DNA from: Sedimentisphaerales bacterium
GTDB lineage: Bacteria; Planctomycetota; Phycisphaerae; Sedimentisphaerales; Anaerobacaceae
DNA: 58,999 nt
Assembly: GCA_016936075.1 (NCBI GenBank)
Contig: JAFGPS010000154.1
Span: 1-58,999, forward strand
Direction: 5' to 3'
Made by a program: the position numbers and the translations under genes. Each line of letters starts with the position of its first letter. Positions within the stretch are counted from its first letter, which is position 1. Below are positions 44,408 to 58,283 of this stretch, in pieces. The notes below the pieces were generated by a model that saw only the letters and a program-made list of their open reading frames with translations, did no database searches and had not been told where the DNA came from.

Positions 44408-46297
44408 ATGAAATTTATAAAAGGAATCTTATTTTTATTTGTTTTTGTTATTTCAGCAGCTAACGCAGCAGAAGTTACATCTCCAAATGAAAAAATCAAA
44501 GTTGTTTTAGAACTGCAAAATGAATCACAGCCGAAGTTTGTGGTTTCATATTCTGAAAATCAAAAAACAACGGAAATTCTGCCCTCCTCACTGCTTGGAT
44601 TAAAAACAAAATCTCAGGAATTTTCAGAACTGACTCTTATTAGCGAAAGCAATGTCACACTTGTTCACGACGATTATGAAATGCTTCATGGTAAGAAAAA
44701 ACATTGCGAAAATTTCGGAGCAGAAAAAACATTGCGATTCAAAAATGCGTCAGACAAATGCATCGATATCGTATTTCGTGTTTATAACGACGGCGTGGCT
44801 TTTCGATACATTCTATGCGATTACGATACTTCATTGAATTCTATTACCGAAGAACTGACCGCATATACAATTCCTGATGGAACAGAAAGATGGATTCAGC
44901 CTTATAACGAAGTGTATGAAGCATTATATCCAGTTAGTACAAACACAAGAGCAAACAGCCGATGGGGTTATCCTGCGTTATTTAAAATGGCTGATAATGT
45001 TTTCATGCTCATTACAGAAGCGGATATATCCAGGCAAAATTATGCAAGCTCATTAATTGCAAAAGATAACACAACATACCAGGTAACCAAAGCGCAAAAT
45101 GACCGTGACGGCAACCAGTTTACTATTCCATGGCAATCTCCATGGCGTATCCTGATAATCGGACAACTGAGTGACATTGTCGAGTCAACTCTGGTTACAG
45201 ATGTAAGCGCACCATGTAAACTATCTGAAACTGACTGGATTAAGCCCGGCTCTTCGTCATGGATTTACTGGGCGAATAATCATGGTACAAAGGATTACAA
45301 GAAACTCGTTGAATACGTGGACCTCGCCGCTGAAATGGGATGGCCATATACTCTGATTGACTGGGAATGGGACCAAATGGGTAATGGGGGCACAATTACC
45401 GACATTGTGAAGTATGCTAAAAGTAAAGGAGTCAAGCCGTTGATGTGGTACAATTCCGGCACATCATGGATGGGACCAACTCCCAACGATAGAATGAATA
45501 CACAAGAAAGACGAGTCAAAGAATTCGAATGGCTCAATCAGATTGGCGTATATGGTATCAAGGTTGATTTCTTTCCGGGCGACCAGCAGAAAACGATGAA
45601 CCATTATATCAGTATTCTGGAAGATGCCGCCCGCTATAAACTGATGGTGAATTTTCACGGCTGCACTCTGCCGCGTGGATGGACACGTACATATCCGAAC
45701 CTGATGACTATGGAAGGAGTTTACGGGGCAGAACAATATAACAACGGCCGACGCATGACACCGCAGGGCGCGAGTCATAACGCGACTCTGCCTTACACCA
45801 GAAATGCCGTTGGACCGATGGACTATACACCGGTTGCATTTACGAATTCACAGAATCCGCACACGACGAGTTATGCTCATGAGTTGGCATTGTCGGTAGT
45901 ATTCGAATCGGGTATTGTACATTTTGCCGACCGTCCTTCAGGCTTTACCAGTTTACCCGAAAAAGCGAAAGAATTCCTTCGTAATGTACCGACCGCATGG
46001 GACAATACGAAATTATTGGATGGTTCCCCGGGACAACTTACTGTAATGGCTCGTCAAAAAGCGGGTAACTGGTATATAGGCGCAATAAACGGCGAAGATA
46101 TGGAAAAAACAATTAATGTAAATTTCGGTTTTTTGCAGCCAAATATAAAATATAAAATGGTATTGATTAAAGATGGTGACAATAGATCCGCATTTGAGAT
46201 AAGTAATAGAGATGTAAATAATAATAACGATATAGAAATTAAATTATTACCCAAAGGTGGTGCGGTTATTTGGATTACCAAAGACATTACGCGATAA
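44408..46297 (+). CDS. GH97 family glycoside hydrolase, secreted (second copy)
   Basis: Start ATG 44408, five bases after AAGGAG, giving 629 residues with a signal peptide cut near AANA-AEV. The layout is the same as the preceding gene: N-terminal sandwich with SPNEKIKVVLELQN, barrel with TLIDWEWDQMG, VYGIKVDFFPGD (about 386), NFHGCTLPRGWTRTYPNLMTMEGVYGAEQY, and C-terminal LPKGGAVIWITKD. The aspartate in KVDFF again suggests the retaining mechanism. The two neighbours are diverged rather than recent duplicates, so they probably act on different linkages of one polymer. Confidence 0.87.
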   Translation: MKFIKGILFLFVFVISAANAAEVTSPNEKIKVVLELQNESQPKFVVSYSENQKTTEILPSSLLGLKTKSQEFSELTLISESNVTLVHDDYEMLHGKKKHCENFGAEKTLRFKNASDKCIDIVFRVYNDGVAFRYILCDYDTSLNSITEELTAYTIPDGTERWIQPYNEVYEALYPVSTNTRANSRWGYPALFKMADNVFMLITEADISRQNYASSLIAKDNTTYQVTKAQNDRDGNQFTIPWQSPWRILIIGQLSDIVESTLVTDVSAPCKLSETDWIKPGSSSWIYWANNHGTKDYKKLVEYVDLAAEMGWPYTLIDWEWDQMGNGGTITDIVKYAKSKGVKPLMWYNSGTSWMGPTPNDRMNTQERRVKEFEWLNQIGVYGIKVDFFPGDQQKTMNHYISILEDAARYKLMVNFHGCTLPRGWTRTYPNLMTMEGVYGAEQYNNGRRMTPQGASHNATLPYTRNAVGPMDYTPVAFTNSQNPHTTSYAHELALSVVFESGIVHFADRPSGFTSLPEKAKEFLRNVPTAWDNTKLLDGSPGQLTVMARQKAGNWYIGAINGEDMEKTINVNFGFLQPNIKYKMVLIKDGDNRSAFEISNRDVNNNNDIEIKLLPKGGAVIWITKDITR

Positions 46298-46356
46298 AAA
46301 GGGAACAGAAAAAACATAACATGAATTTATCTATTTAATATGAAAGGATATTGATA

Positions 46357-48777
46357 ATGAATAACAAGATCAAGAAATATGGTAAGTATAATATGTTTTT
46401 GATGATTTTTATGATTTTGACGATTAATGTCATCTGTCAGGGACAATCGTATCAGAAAACAGACAATGGTATTAAAACAGTGATTAACTCAGTGGAAACT
46501 GAAATCCAGTTTTACAGTCCTTCGACGGTTAGGATTGTAAAATACCCGGAAGGGAAAATGTTGAATAAAAAAAGCCTGTCGGTTATCAAGGCTCCGCAGA
46601 AAACAGAATATAACATCACACAGGCTGAAGATGAAGTGACACTGAAAAGTGAGGGATTGATTGTAATACTGAATCTGAAAACCGGTCAATTATCATTTAA
46701 GACATCTAAAGGTGAAACCCTGTTAAGCGAACAAGCGTCTGGTGTTAAGTTTACTGATTTCGACGATGCAGGCAATAAGACATACAGTGTTTCTCAGTCG
46801 TACGTTTTGGATAAAGATGAACCAATTTATGGATTGGGAATTCTTCAACAAGGAAAGATGTCACTGCGCAATATTCGGTTACACATGGTACAGGGTAATA
46901 CCCAGGATTTTGTACCTTTCTTTCAATCGGTGAAAGGCTATGGTCTGTTTTGGGATAACTATTCACCCACCGATTTTGCCGACAATCAGGAAGGGACATC
47001 TTTCAGTTCCGAAGTTGGCGATTGCATCGATTATTATGTAATGTACGGCGGCAATGCCGATGGCGTTATTGCATGTATGCGTGACCTGACCGGCCAGGCT
47101 CCTATGTTCCCTTTATGGACATATGGGTATTGGCAAAGCAAGGAGCGTTACAAGAGCCAGGATGAAACCGTTGGCGTGGTTAGGAAATACCGAGAATTGG
47201 GTGTGCCGCTCGATGGGATTATTCAGGACTGGCAGTATTGGGGCAGTAACTACCTGTGGAATGCCATGGAATTCCTGAACGAAGAATTTCCAAATCCGCA
47301 AAAAATGGTGAATGACGTTCATAATATGAACGCACATATGATCATTTCTATCTGGTCGTCGTTTGGCCCAATGACCAAACAATACCGTGAAATGGAACCC
47401 AAGGGTATGTTTCTCGATATGGGTACATGGCCGCAATCCGGACTAACCGCATGGCCTCCGAATCGCGAGTATCCATCCGGTGTCAAACCCTACGACCCGT
47501 TTAATCCCGAAGCCCGCGACATTTACTGGAAATACTTGAACCAGGGCCTTTTCTCATTAGGCATTGATGGCTGGTGGATGGACTCCACGGAACCTGACCA
47601 CCTGGATTCCAGACCGACAGACTTTGATAACCAGACATATCTCGGTTCGTTCCGCAAGGTGCGCAACGCCTATCCATTGGTGGCCGTTGGAGGTGTTTAC
47701 GACCATCAGCGTGAAGTGACATCCGACAAGCGTGTTTTCATTTTGACACGTTCGGCTTTTGCCGGCCAGCAGCGATATGGTGCCAATACATGGTCCGGTG
47801 ATGTGACATCTTCGTGGAGTGCGTTGAAAAATCAGATTGCTGCCGGTTTAAACTTTTCGCTAACCGCTATTCCATATTGGAATAGTGACATTGGTGGTTT
47901 CTTCCTTTCAAGGTACAGGAATAAACTTGGAGATCCGGATTATCGGGAATTGTATGCCCGTTGGATTCAATTCGGTGCATTTTGCCCGATGATGCGTTCA
48001 CATGGTGCCGATGCCCCTCGCGAGATTTACCAGTTCGGCAAGAAAGGTGATAAGGTTTATGATGCCATCGAGAAATATATCAACCTGCGATACAGTTTAC
48101 TGCCATATATTTATTCAACATCATGGGATATTACGGCCAACCAATCGAGCATGATGCGAGCGTTGGTTATGGACTTTGCTTCGGACAAACAGGCACTGAA
48201 TATTAATGATGAATACATGTTCGGCAAATCCATTCTGGTCTGCCCGGTAACTGAGGGCATGTATTCGAGCAACATGCAGGAGAATTTCAGTACGGTCAAA
48301 TCGAGGAATCTTTACCTGCCGGAAGGTGCCGAATGGTTTGATTTCTGGACAGGTGAAACAATTAAGGGCGGTCAAACAATCAGCAAAGAAACGCCCATTG
48401 ATATTATGCCGTTGTATGTAAAAGCTGGCAGCATCATTCCGATTGGCCCCAAAGTGCAGTATGCGGAAGAGAAAAAATGGGACAACCTGCAAATCCGTGT
48501 CTATGAAGGAGCGGATGGCGAATTTACCCTGTATGAAGATGAAAACGACAACTACAATTACGAGAATGGAGTTTATTCGACAATCGCTTTTAATTGGGAC
48601 GATGTGAATATGACATTGACAATCGGTGAACGCAAAGGTGAGTTTCCTGGAATGCTTAAAGAACGTAAATTCAATATCGTAAAAGTTTCCAAAGGCAAAG
48701 CCGCAGGAGATGGAGTTGTCGAAAAGTTTGACGAAGTGGTCACCTATACAGGCAAGAAAATTTCAGTTAAGCTATAA
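46357..48777 (+). CDS. GH31 family alpha-glycosidase (alpha-xylosidase-like)
   Basis: A retaining alpha-glycosidase of about 806 residues. Start ATG 46357 (MNNKIKKYGKYN) after AAAGGA is preferred over an in-frame TTG. A signal peptide or anchor ends around VICQGQ. After the N-terminal sandwich, the barrel has VPLDGIIQDWQYWG, the nucleophile in GWWMDSTEPD (Asp409) and the acid/base in WSGDV (Asp482). A C-terminal domain carries YVKAGSIIPIGP. The IIQDWQYWG block resembles bacterial alpha-xylosidases acting on xyloglucan fragments, but alpha-glucosidase is possible. Confidence 0.88.
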   Translation: MNNKIKKYGKYNMFLMIFMILTINVICQGQSYQKTDNGIKTVINSVETEIQFYSPSTVRIVKYPEGKMLNKKSLSVIKAPQKTEYNITQAEDEVTLKSEGLIVILNLKTGQLSFKTSKGETLLSEQASGVKFTDFDDAGNKTYSVSQSYVLDKDEPIYGLGILQQGKMSLRNIRLHMVQGNTQDFVPFFQSVKGYGLFWDNYSPTDFADNQEGTSFSSEVGDCIDYYVMYGGNADGVIACMRDLTGQAPMFPLWTYGYWQSKERYKSQDETVGVVRKYRELGVPLDGIIQDWQYWGSNYLWNAMEFLNEEFPNPQKMVNDVHNMNAHMIISIWSSFGPMTKQYREMEPKGMFLDMGTWPQSGLTAWPPNREYPSGVKPYDPFNPEARDIYWKYLNQGLFSLGIDGWWMDSTEPDHLDSRPTDFDNQTYLGSFRKVRNAYPLVAVGGVYDHQREVTSDKRVFILTRSAFAGQQRYGANTWSGDVTSSWSALKNQIAAGLNFSLTAIPYWNSDIGGFFLSRYRNKLGDPDYRELYARWIQFGAFCPMMRSHGADAPREIYQFGKKGDKVYDAIEKYINLRYSLLPYIYSTSWDITANQSSMMRALVMDFASDKQALNINDEYMFGKSILVCPVTEGMYSSNMQENFSTVKSRNLYLPEGAEWFDFWTGETIKGGQTISKETPIDIMPLYVKAGSIIPIGPKVQYAEEKKWDNLQIRVYEGADGEFTLYEDENDNYNYENGVYSTIAFNWDDVNMTLTIGERKGEFPGMLKERKFNIVKVSKGKAAGDGVVEKFDEVVTYTGKKISVKL

Positions 48778-48851
48778 GAAAAATTTAAAGGTGAAATAAA
48801 GAATAATTTTAAACCTAAACAAAAAGGTTGAAAGTAATTACAGAATCATAG

Positions 48852-52046
<3,195 letters not shown>

Positions 52047-52065
52047 TATAATTTCAGGAGTAACT

Positions 52066-53439
52066 ATGAAAAAGAATTTAATTCATGGACTAATCACATG
52101 CGTATCACTAATTATCATTACTAGTTTGGGAAATGTCTCTTATGCAGATAATCCTATTACTCAAACTATCTTTACAGCGGACCCGGCACCAATGATATAT
52201 GACGGAACGCTGTATCTTTATACAGGCCATGATGAGGATATCGCTCCGTCAAGCAGGTTCATAATGCATGATTATCAATGCTTCTCGACTACTGACATGG
52301 TCAACTGGACGCATCACGGCGCAGTACTCGATATTCGCAAAGTATTCGCATGGTCCGGCGGAGATGCAAACGCCGCACAATGTATCTATCGCAATGGCAA
52401 ATTCTACTATTATGTGAGTACAGCCAATACACAAGGTCCCGGCGGAGTTGCTCTTGGTGTAGCGGTATCCGATAGTCCATTCGGGCCGTTCAAAGATGCA
52501 CTCGGAAAATCACTTGTGACAAATAATCAAACAACGGCTGCTCGTCATAGTTGGGATGACCTCGATCCTTCCATATTTATCGATAATGATGACCGAGCAT
52601 GGCTATATTGGGGCAACAATGCATGCTATTATGCTGAACTCAACGATGATATGATTTCTCTTAAAAGCGAAATTTCTCATATTGAGTTGACTAAAGAAGC
52701 TTTTGGTCCCGACTTCGAGGAAGCACCATGGATTTATCGTCATGGTGACATGTATTATCTCTGGTATGCCTCAAATATTCCGGAATCAATTCACTATTCA
52801 ATAGCTTCGAGTCCAACCGGTCCATGGAAGTATGGCGGCGAAGTGATGAAAAAACAGGAAACAACGGGTTCCAATCATCCCGGAATTATCGAGTATAAGG
52901 GACATTCATACCTGTTCTACCAAACCGACTCATTACCAAACGGAATTGATAAACGACGTTCGGTATGTGCCGAAGAGTTCAAGTATAATGATGATGGAAG
53001 TGTTTCCGAACTAAAAATTCGCGAAGATAATGTCACGCCGATTGGCACGATCGATCCGCGTACAAAAATCCAGGCCGAAACAATGGCATGGGCACAAGGT
53101 ATTGAAACCGAAAAGAACGAGACGGTCGGAGTATATGTAACAGATATTGACAACTACGACTATATTAAAATTCGCCAGGTCGATTTCGGCAACCAGAGCC
53201 CAGGACAATTTCAGGCAAGTGTAGCCAGCGGCTCAGAAGGAGGACATATAGATGTTCGTATTGATAGCCTCGATGGCCGTCTTCTCGGAAGAATCGATGT
53301 GGAAAATACAGGCGACTGGCAAACGTGGAAAACTCTCTCATGCAGAATAAAATCTGTAACAGGTATTCATGACTTGTATCTGGTCTTCTCCGGTGGTAAC
53401 GGCGAACTATTTAATATTGACTGGTGGCAATTCGAGTAA
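52066..53439 (+). CDS. GH43 family glycosidase with C-terminal CBM6
   Basis: Start ATG 52066 after CAGGAG, giving 457 residues and a signal peptide (to VSYADN). The five-bladed propeller has the catalytic base in TADPAPMIYDG, the pKa modulator in DLDPSIFIDND and the acid in FEEAPWIYRHGDMYYLWYA. From about residue 330 a CBM6-like sandwich begins (KIQAETMAWAQGIETE and NIDWWQFE). Members are mostly arabinofuranosidases or xylosidases, and some are galactosidases. Specificity is not readable. It lies 19 bp after the GH2 gene. Confidence 0.87.
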   Translation: MKKNLIHGLITCVSLIIITSLGNVSYADNPITQTIFTADPAPMIYDGTLYLYTGHDEDIAPSSRFIMHDYQCFSTTDMVNWTHHGAVLDIRKVFAWSGGDANAAQCIYRNGKFYYYVSTANTQGPGGVALGVAVSDSPFGPFKDALGKSLVTNNQTTAARHSWDDLDPSIFIDNDDRAWLYWGNNACYYAELNDDMISLKSEISHIELTKEAFGPDFEEAPWIYRHGDMYYLWYASNIPESIHYSIASSPTGPWKYGGEVMKKQETTGSNHPGIIEYKGHSYLFYQTDSLPNGIDKRRSVCAEEFKYNDDGSVSELKIREDNVTPIGTIDPRTKIQAETMAWAQGIETEKNETVGVYVTDIDNYDYIKIRQVDFGNQSPGQFQASVASGSEGGHIDVRIDSLDGRLLGRIDVENTGDWQTWKTLSCRIKSVTGIHDLYLVFSGGNGELFNIDWWQFE

Positions 53440-53453
53440 ACAAAAGGAAAAAA

Positions 53454-55838
53454 ATGCAGATAAAGCAAAAAATTCAAGTTATTATATTTATTTTGCTTAT
53501 TATTATTGCTGCCCAGTGCTTTGGAGCTAATTCGGAAGGTAATTCTATCTTTCTCGATGTTTCCACTGCCGAACTTGTAGGCGGTGCGAAACAGGTGACA
53601 GATAGTGAAGCTTCCGGAGGCTATCTGGTCAGTTTGACTGAGTCGGGTCAAAGCATAAAGTTTACGGATGTACCGACCGCAGGGAAATTAGCAATACGAT
53701 ATACTTCGGTAGAAGTAGGCACTATCAGCGTTACGGTAAATGGCCAGCCTGCTCGCAAAGTGAACGTACATTCTTCTGGTGCGCTTACTGGTTCATTTCT
53801 TCATGCCATCATTGATGTTGAGATTCCTGCCAATACAACTGTGACTATTAGTCTGGCTGACAATGATGTTGCGGTTAATATTGATCAAATCATTGTTGGT
53901 AACGGAGACCTTGGATTGCCGCCTGATATCTGGAACCTGCCGCCGTTGAAGGTTGCTGACGGTCCATATTCGGCTGACTGGAAGGAGATCAGCAGTGTTT
54001 ATGCCGTACCCGAATGGTGGCGTGATGCCAAGTTCGGCGCATGGTCACACTGGGACCCGCAGTCAATGCCGGAGCAAGGCGACTGGTATGCGCGCGGCAT
54101 GTATATGCAGCGCAACAGCCAGTACAATTACCACCTCGAAAACTTCGGCCATCCGTCGGAATATGGTTATAAGGACATCTGCAACGACTGGGTGATAGAC
54201 AAATGGGATCCAAACGAGTTGATGGATTTATATGTTGAAATGGGTGCTCGCTACTTCATGGCAATGGGTGTTCATCATGATAATTTTGACTGCTGGGACT
54301 CGACCTATCAGCCGTGGAACTCAGTAAATGTCGGTCCAAAAGTGGACGTTGTCGGTACGTGGGAAAAGGTCGCACGTCAAAATGGTTTACGTTTCGGTAT
54401 TGGTTTTCATAATACCCCGGGCCGCACATGGGGTCAGTTTATGACTGTGCGTTATACAAGTGACCAGACAGGACCGAAACAGGGTGTACCTTATGATGCG
54501 ATGCAAAATATTCTCGATGGAAAAGGAAAATGGTGGGAAGGTATGGACCCGGTAGACCTTTATGGGCCGAAACATACCATAGCGAGGGGGCAGCGCCGTC
54601 CAGAGAACGATCCGTTGCTCTCGCCTTTTGCCAATCAGTTTATGTGGCGCGTGGATGATGCTATTACCAAATACCATCCCGATATGATTTACTTTGACGA
54701 ACATGCTGGTGACTCTCAGACGGACTTAGGCGTGAATATGGGACTGGGTTTTCTCGCTCCTCAGTTAATCGCAAACTATTACAATAAATCATTACAGTGG
54801 AACGATGGAAAAACAGACGTGGTTATCAATCTTAAAGGTGTGGGCGGCCGTTACAATAGTTTCCAAAATAGCCCCGAACTACTCCCCTACGTTGACCGTT
54901 CTCTTGTTAAGAGTACCGAAGCCATTATCGAACCTGAAATTATGGCTTATTCATTCCAGACCGAAACCACGATTGCAGACTGGCACTATAAAACCGGACA
55001 GAGATACAAGAATGCTAAAGAATTAGTTGGATTATTGATGGAGAATGTCTGCCGTAATGGAACTATGCTGCTTAATCTCACCCAGCACGGTCGCGGTGAT
55101 CTTGATCCTGAAGTGACACGAATCGCCAAAGACATTGGCGCCTGGCTGAAAGTCAACGGCGAAGCGGTGTATTCATCCCGCCCGTTTGAAGTATATGGCG
55201 AGGACTCGGTTCGATACACGCGCAACAATGGTAATGTCTATGCCACACTTCTGGATTGGCAAGGCGGCCCGATTACACTCAAAGCTCTGCACGCCGGAGG
55301 TGCGACAATAGGCAAAGTTTCCAAAGTTGAAATGCTTGGCTCAGATATTGAAATTACATTTGCCCAGAATGAACAGGGATTGATAGTGACACCAAGTGGA
55401 GCAGTACAACTACTGCCCGGAATCGATAACCAGATATTGGCATCAAGGTGCCGAGTCTTACGTATCACACATGACAAGGGCTGGTTCAACGACGATGACC
55501 CTGGCGCAAAATATATTGGATGGACCCGCCGCTGTAATCTTGGTACAGGTGACTTCAACAATGATCTTACGATAAGTAATACCTCAGGTGATGTCTGGAG
55601 TTGTTCATTCACAGGAAGCAGTGTTTCAATCATTGCTCCGAAAGAAGCTGGATATGGAAAAATCGAGATTCAAATTGACGGTAAAACACATGCAACAGCA
55701 GATTTGTCAACAACAGGTACTCGTCAAGCTCAGCAGAATGTGTGTGAAGTAAAAGGTTTGGCTTCCGGTAAACATACAATAGATATTATCAATCGTGGCC
55801 CAGGACCAGTGGCGATTGATGTATTAGTCGTCCAGTAA
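53454..55838 (+). CDS. GH29 alpha-L-fucosidase with N- and C-terminal accessory domains
   Basis: Start ATG 53454 after AAAAGGA; 794 residues with a signal peptide (IIFILLIIIAAQCFGAN). Residues from about 30 to 155 form a carbohydrate-binding-like sandwich. The GH29 barrel follows, with WWRDAKFGAWSHWDPQ, ARYFMAMGVHHDNFDCWDS and the nucleophile region YHPDMIYFDEHAGD. After the usual C-terminal sandwich there is an extra domain of about 120 residues starting at GWFNDDDPGAKYIGWTRR. It is similar in the barrel to the first GH29 here (HWG replaced by HWD). The added domains suggest binding to a polymeric substrate. Confidence 0.88.
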   Translation: MQIKQKIQVIIFILLIIIAAQCFGANSEGNSIFLDVSTAELVGGAKQVTDSEASGGYLVSLTESGQSIKFTDVPTAGKLAIRYTSVEVGTISVTVNGQPARKVNVHSSGALTGSFLHAIIDVEIPANTTVTISLADNDVAVNIDQIIVGNGDLGLPPDIWNLPPLKVADGPYSADWKEISSVYAVPEWWRDAKFGAWSHWDPQSMPEQGDWYARGMYMQRNSQYNYHLENFGHPSEYGYKDICNDWVIDKWDPNELMDLYVEMGARYFMAMGVHHDNFDCWDSTYQPWNSVNVGPKVDVVGTWEKVARQNGLRFGIGFHNTPGRTWGQFMTVRYTSDQTGPKQGVPYDAMQNILDGKGKWWEGMDPVDLYGPKHTIARGQRRPENDPLLSPFANQFMWRVDDAITKYHPDMIYFDEHAGDSQTDLGVNMGLGFLAPQLIANYYNKSLQWNDGKTDVVINLKGVGGRYNSFQNSPELLPYVDRSLVKSTEAIIEPEIMAYSFQTETTIADWHYKTGQRYKNAKELVGLLMENVCRNGTMLLNLTQHGRGDLDPEVTRIAKDIGAWLKVNGEAVYSSRPFEVYGEDSVRYTRNNGNVYATLLDWQGGPITLKALHAGGATIGKVSKVEMLGSDIEITFAQNEQGLIVTPSGAVQLLPGIDNQILASRCRVLRITHDKGWFNDDDPGAKYIGWTRRCNLGTGDFNNDLTISNTSGDVWSCSFTGSSVSIIAPKEAGYGKIEIQIDGKTHATADLSTTGTRQAQQNVCEVKGLASGKHTIDIINRGPGPVAIDVLVVQ

Positions 55839-55937
55839 AGATACGAGAGATTGTATAATAATTTGAAGTGATTTTATGAAAAATAATGAGTTGTAGTGAC
55901 ATTCAAAAAAAAAATCTTTAAAGATGAGGTATTTATC

Positions 55938-58283
55938 ATGAAAGTAAAAGAAAGATTAATACTTATTATTTTTGTTTTGTTGGTTACTACCGGAACCTGT
56001 TTTGCTCAGGCTTCTCAGGATATGGTTTTGTGGTATCAACAGCCTGGAACCGAGTGGACGCAGGGATTACCCATAGGTAACGGCATGATTGGTGCTATGG
56101 TCTTTGGCGGCGTACAACAGGAACGTATTGCACTCAACGAATCTTCTTTCTGGTCTGGACGCCCACACAATTATGATGATCCTAATGCTGGTCCGTATTT
56201 TAGCCAGATTAAAGATTTGGTTTTTGCAGAAAAGTTCCAGGAAGCTGAAAGTCTGGCCAACGACCACTTCTGGGGTATTCCAAATTCACAGGAAGCTTAC
56301 CAGCCGATAGGTGACTTGATTTTAACTTTTGAGAATAATGACTTTACTGACTATCGGCGCGAACTTGATATGCAGACAGGTATCGCTAAAGTCAGCTATC
56401 ATCAAGATGACGCAATTATTACTCGAGAAACATTTGTTTCCTGGCCGGACAAAGTACTTGTTATGCGAATCAGTTCTGACAAGCCTGGAAAGGTAAATTT
56501 TCGGGCAAAATTTCAGGGACCGTATCTGGAAACAAGTGTAGCAGAAAATAATAATCTCGTTATGGACGGTACTTGGAAAGGTCCATTTTCTGCTCCGGCA
56601 ACAGGAATGGATGGATTGATTGCGCGTACGAAAGGTAATGGTTTGAAATATGAAGCATCGTTAATAAGTCGTCTTGAAGGCGGCCAATCAGAAGCGTGGG
56701 GCGACACACTCAAATTTAAGAATGCCAACTCTGTAACGCTGGTTATGTCGATAGCTACAAGCTTTGTGAACTACAAAGACATTAGTGGAGACCCGAAAGC
56801 CCGATGCAAGAAAGTTTTAGAGGAAGTTGCTGATAAAGACTTTTCTACTCTTTATCGCAGACACATAGATGACTTCAGTAATTTGATGGGCCGGGTACAC
56901 TTGCAAATCGGAGATGCTTCTGCAAACGAGAAACCAACTAACGAGCGTCTTAGAGCTTTTCGTAATGGAGACTCGGACATCAATCTTGAAGCTCTTGCGT
57001 TTCAATTTGGTCGGTATATTTTAGCATCCAGTAGTAGAGAGGGAGGCCAACCTGCAAATCTTCAGGGTATATGGAATGAGGCTACCTTACCTCCATGGGG
57101 CAGTAAATATACGGCTAATATAAATGTGGAAATGAACTACTGGCCAGCGGAAGTGTGCAATCTTACTGAATGTCACCAACCTCTGTTTGGCATGATCAAG
57201 GACCTTTCAGAAGGCGGCTCCAGAACTGCCAAAACATATTATAACAGCACAGGTTGGGTGCTTCATCACAATACCGACCTATGGCGAGGTACGGCTCCAG
57301 TCGATGCGGCTCGATATGGTATATGGTCGATGGGCGGAGTTTGGTTATGTCAACATTTGTGGGAACATTACGCATTTAGCGGTGACAAGGAATTTCTTAA
57401 AGAAAATTATCCTGTTATGAAGAGAGCCGCTCAATTTCTGCTCGATACAATGGTAGAGGATCCTAAACATAACTGGCTTGTCGCGCCTGTATCCATGTCA
57501 CCGGAACACAGGTACCAGGATAAAAACGGGAACTTAGTTTCAGTGTCACCGGGAACAACTATTGACATTGCTCTTATCCATGATTTGTTTTCGCACTGCA
57601 TTGAAGCCGGAAAAATTCTCAATACTGATCAGGATTTTAGTGGAAAGCTTACCGAAACTCTAAAAAGAATTCCGCCGTATCGTATAAATAGCCAGGGAAG
57701 TCTACAAGAATGGATTGAGGACTGGACACCCGGCACTGAAGGTCATAACACATCACCCAATTTCCCAATGTTTCCCGGTAGTTCTATAACTTTACGCGGC
57801 ACACCAGACCTGGCTGCTGCCATTAACAAAGGAATGGAAGCACGCCGTCCCGGAGGCGGCTGGATAGGAGCCTGGAACGCTTGTGTCTGGGCACGTCTGG
57901 AACGCGGTGAAATGGTTGAGCAATATTTAAAATCTATCGTGGGTTCTTACGCTGATAATATGCAGAATCCACACAATAATCAATTAGACTCAAATTTTGG
58001 GTTTACTGCTGCTGTTGCCGAAGCACTCTTGCAGAGTCACGCAGGCGAAATCAACCTTTTACCGGCTTTACCTCCAGGTTGGAGTAATGGTTCGGTTAAA
58101 GGTCTCCGTGCACGCGGTGATTTTGAAGTATCAATAAAATGGATAGATGGTACCCTAACGAAAGTTACTGTATTCTCAAGAGCCGGTAATGAGTTTGTTC
58201 TTAAATATAAAGATAAAACTGTAAAATATGAAACAGAAAAAGGAAACACTTATTCTTTTGACGCTATGTTAAAATCAATATAA
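55938..58283 (+). CDS. GH95 alpha-L-fucosidase, secreted
   Basis: GH95 enzymes are inverting alpha-L-fucosidases or related alpha-L-galactosidases, typically cutting Fuc-alpha-1,2-Gal. Start ATG 55938 after GAGG gives 781 residues with a signal peptide (to CFAQA). The N-terminal domain has GLPIGNGMIGAMVFGGV and LNESSFWSGRPHNYDDP. The helical barrel has NINVEMNYWPAEVCNLTE, an acidic pair in LQEWIEDWTPG (591 and 594) and the base aspartate in QLDSNFGFTAAVAEALLQ (Asp684). The catalytic residues of the family appear intact. It is the third fucosidase of the cluster. Confidence 0.93.
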   Translation: MKVKERLILIIFVLLVTTGTCFAQASQDMVLWYQQPGTEWTQGLPIGNGMIGAMVFGGVQQERIALNESSFWSGRPHNYDDPNAGPYFSQIKDLVFAEKFQEAESLANDHFWGIPNSQEAYQPIGDLILTFENNDFTDYRRELDMQTGIAKVSYHQDDAIITRETFVSWPDKVLVMRISSDKPGKVNFRAKFQGPYLETSVAENNNLVMDGTWKGPFSAPATGMDGLIARTKGNGLKYEASLISRLEGGQSEAWGDTLKFKNANSVTLVMSIATSFVNYKDISGDPKARCKKVLEEVADKDFSTLYRRHIDDFSNLMGRVHLQIGDASANEKPTNERLRAFRNGDSDINLEALAFQFGRYILASSSREGGQPANLQGIWNEATLPPWGSKYTANINVEMNYWPAEVCNLTECHQPLFGMIKDLSEGGSRTAKTYYNSTGWVLHHNTDLWRGTAPVDAARYGIWSMGGVWLCQHLWEHYAFSGDKEFLKENYPVMKRAAQFLLDTMVEDPKHNWLVAPVSMSPEHRYQDKNGNLVSVSPGTTIDIALIHDLFSHCIEAGKILNTDQDFSGKLTETLKRIPPYRINSQGSLQEWIEDWTPGTEGHNTSPNFPMFPGSSITLRGTPDLAAAINKGMEARRPGGGWIGAWNACVWARLERGEMVEQYLKSIVGSYADNMQNPHNNQLDSNFGFTAAVAEALLQSHAGEINLLPALPPGWSNGSVKGLRARGDFEVSIKWIDGTLTKVTVFSRAGNEFVLKYKDKTVKYETEKGNTYSFDAMLKSI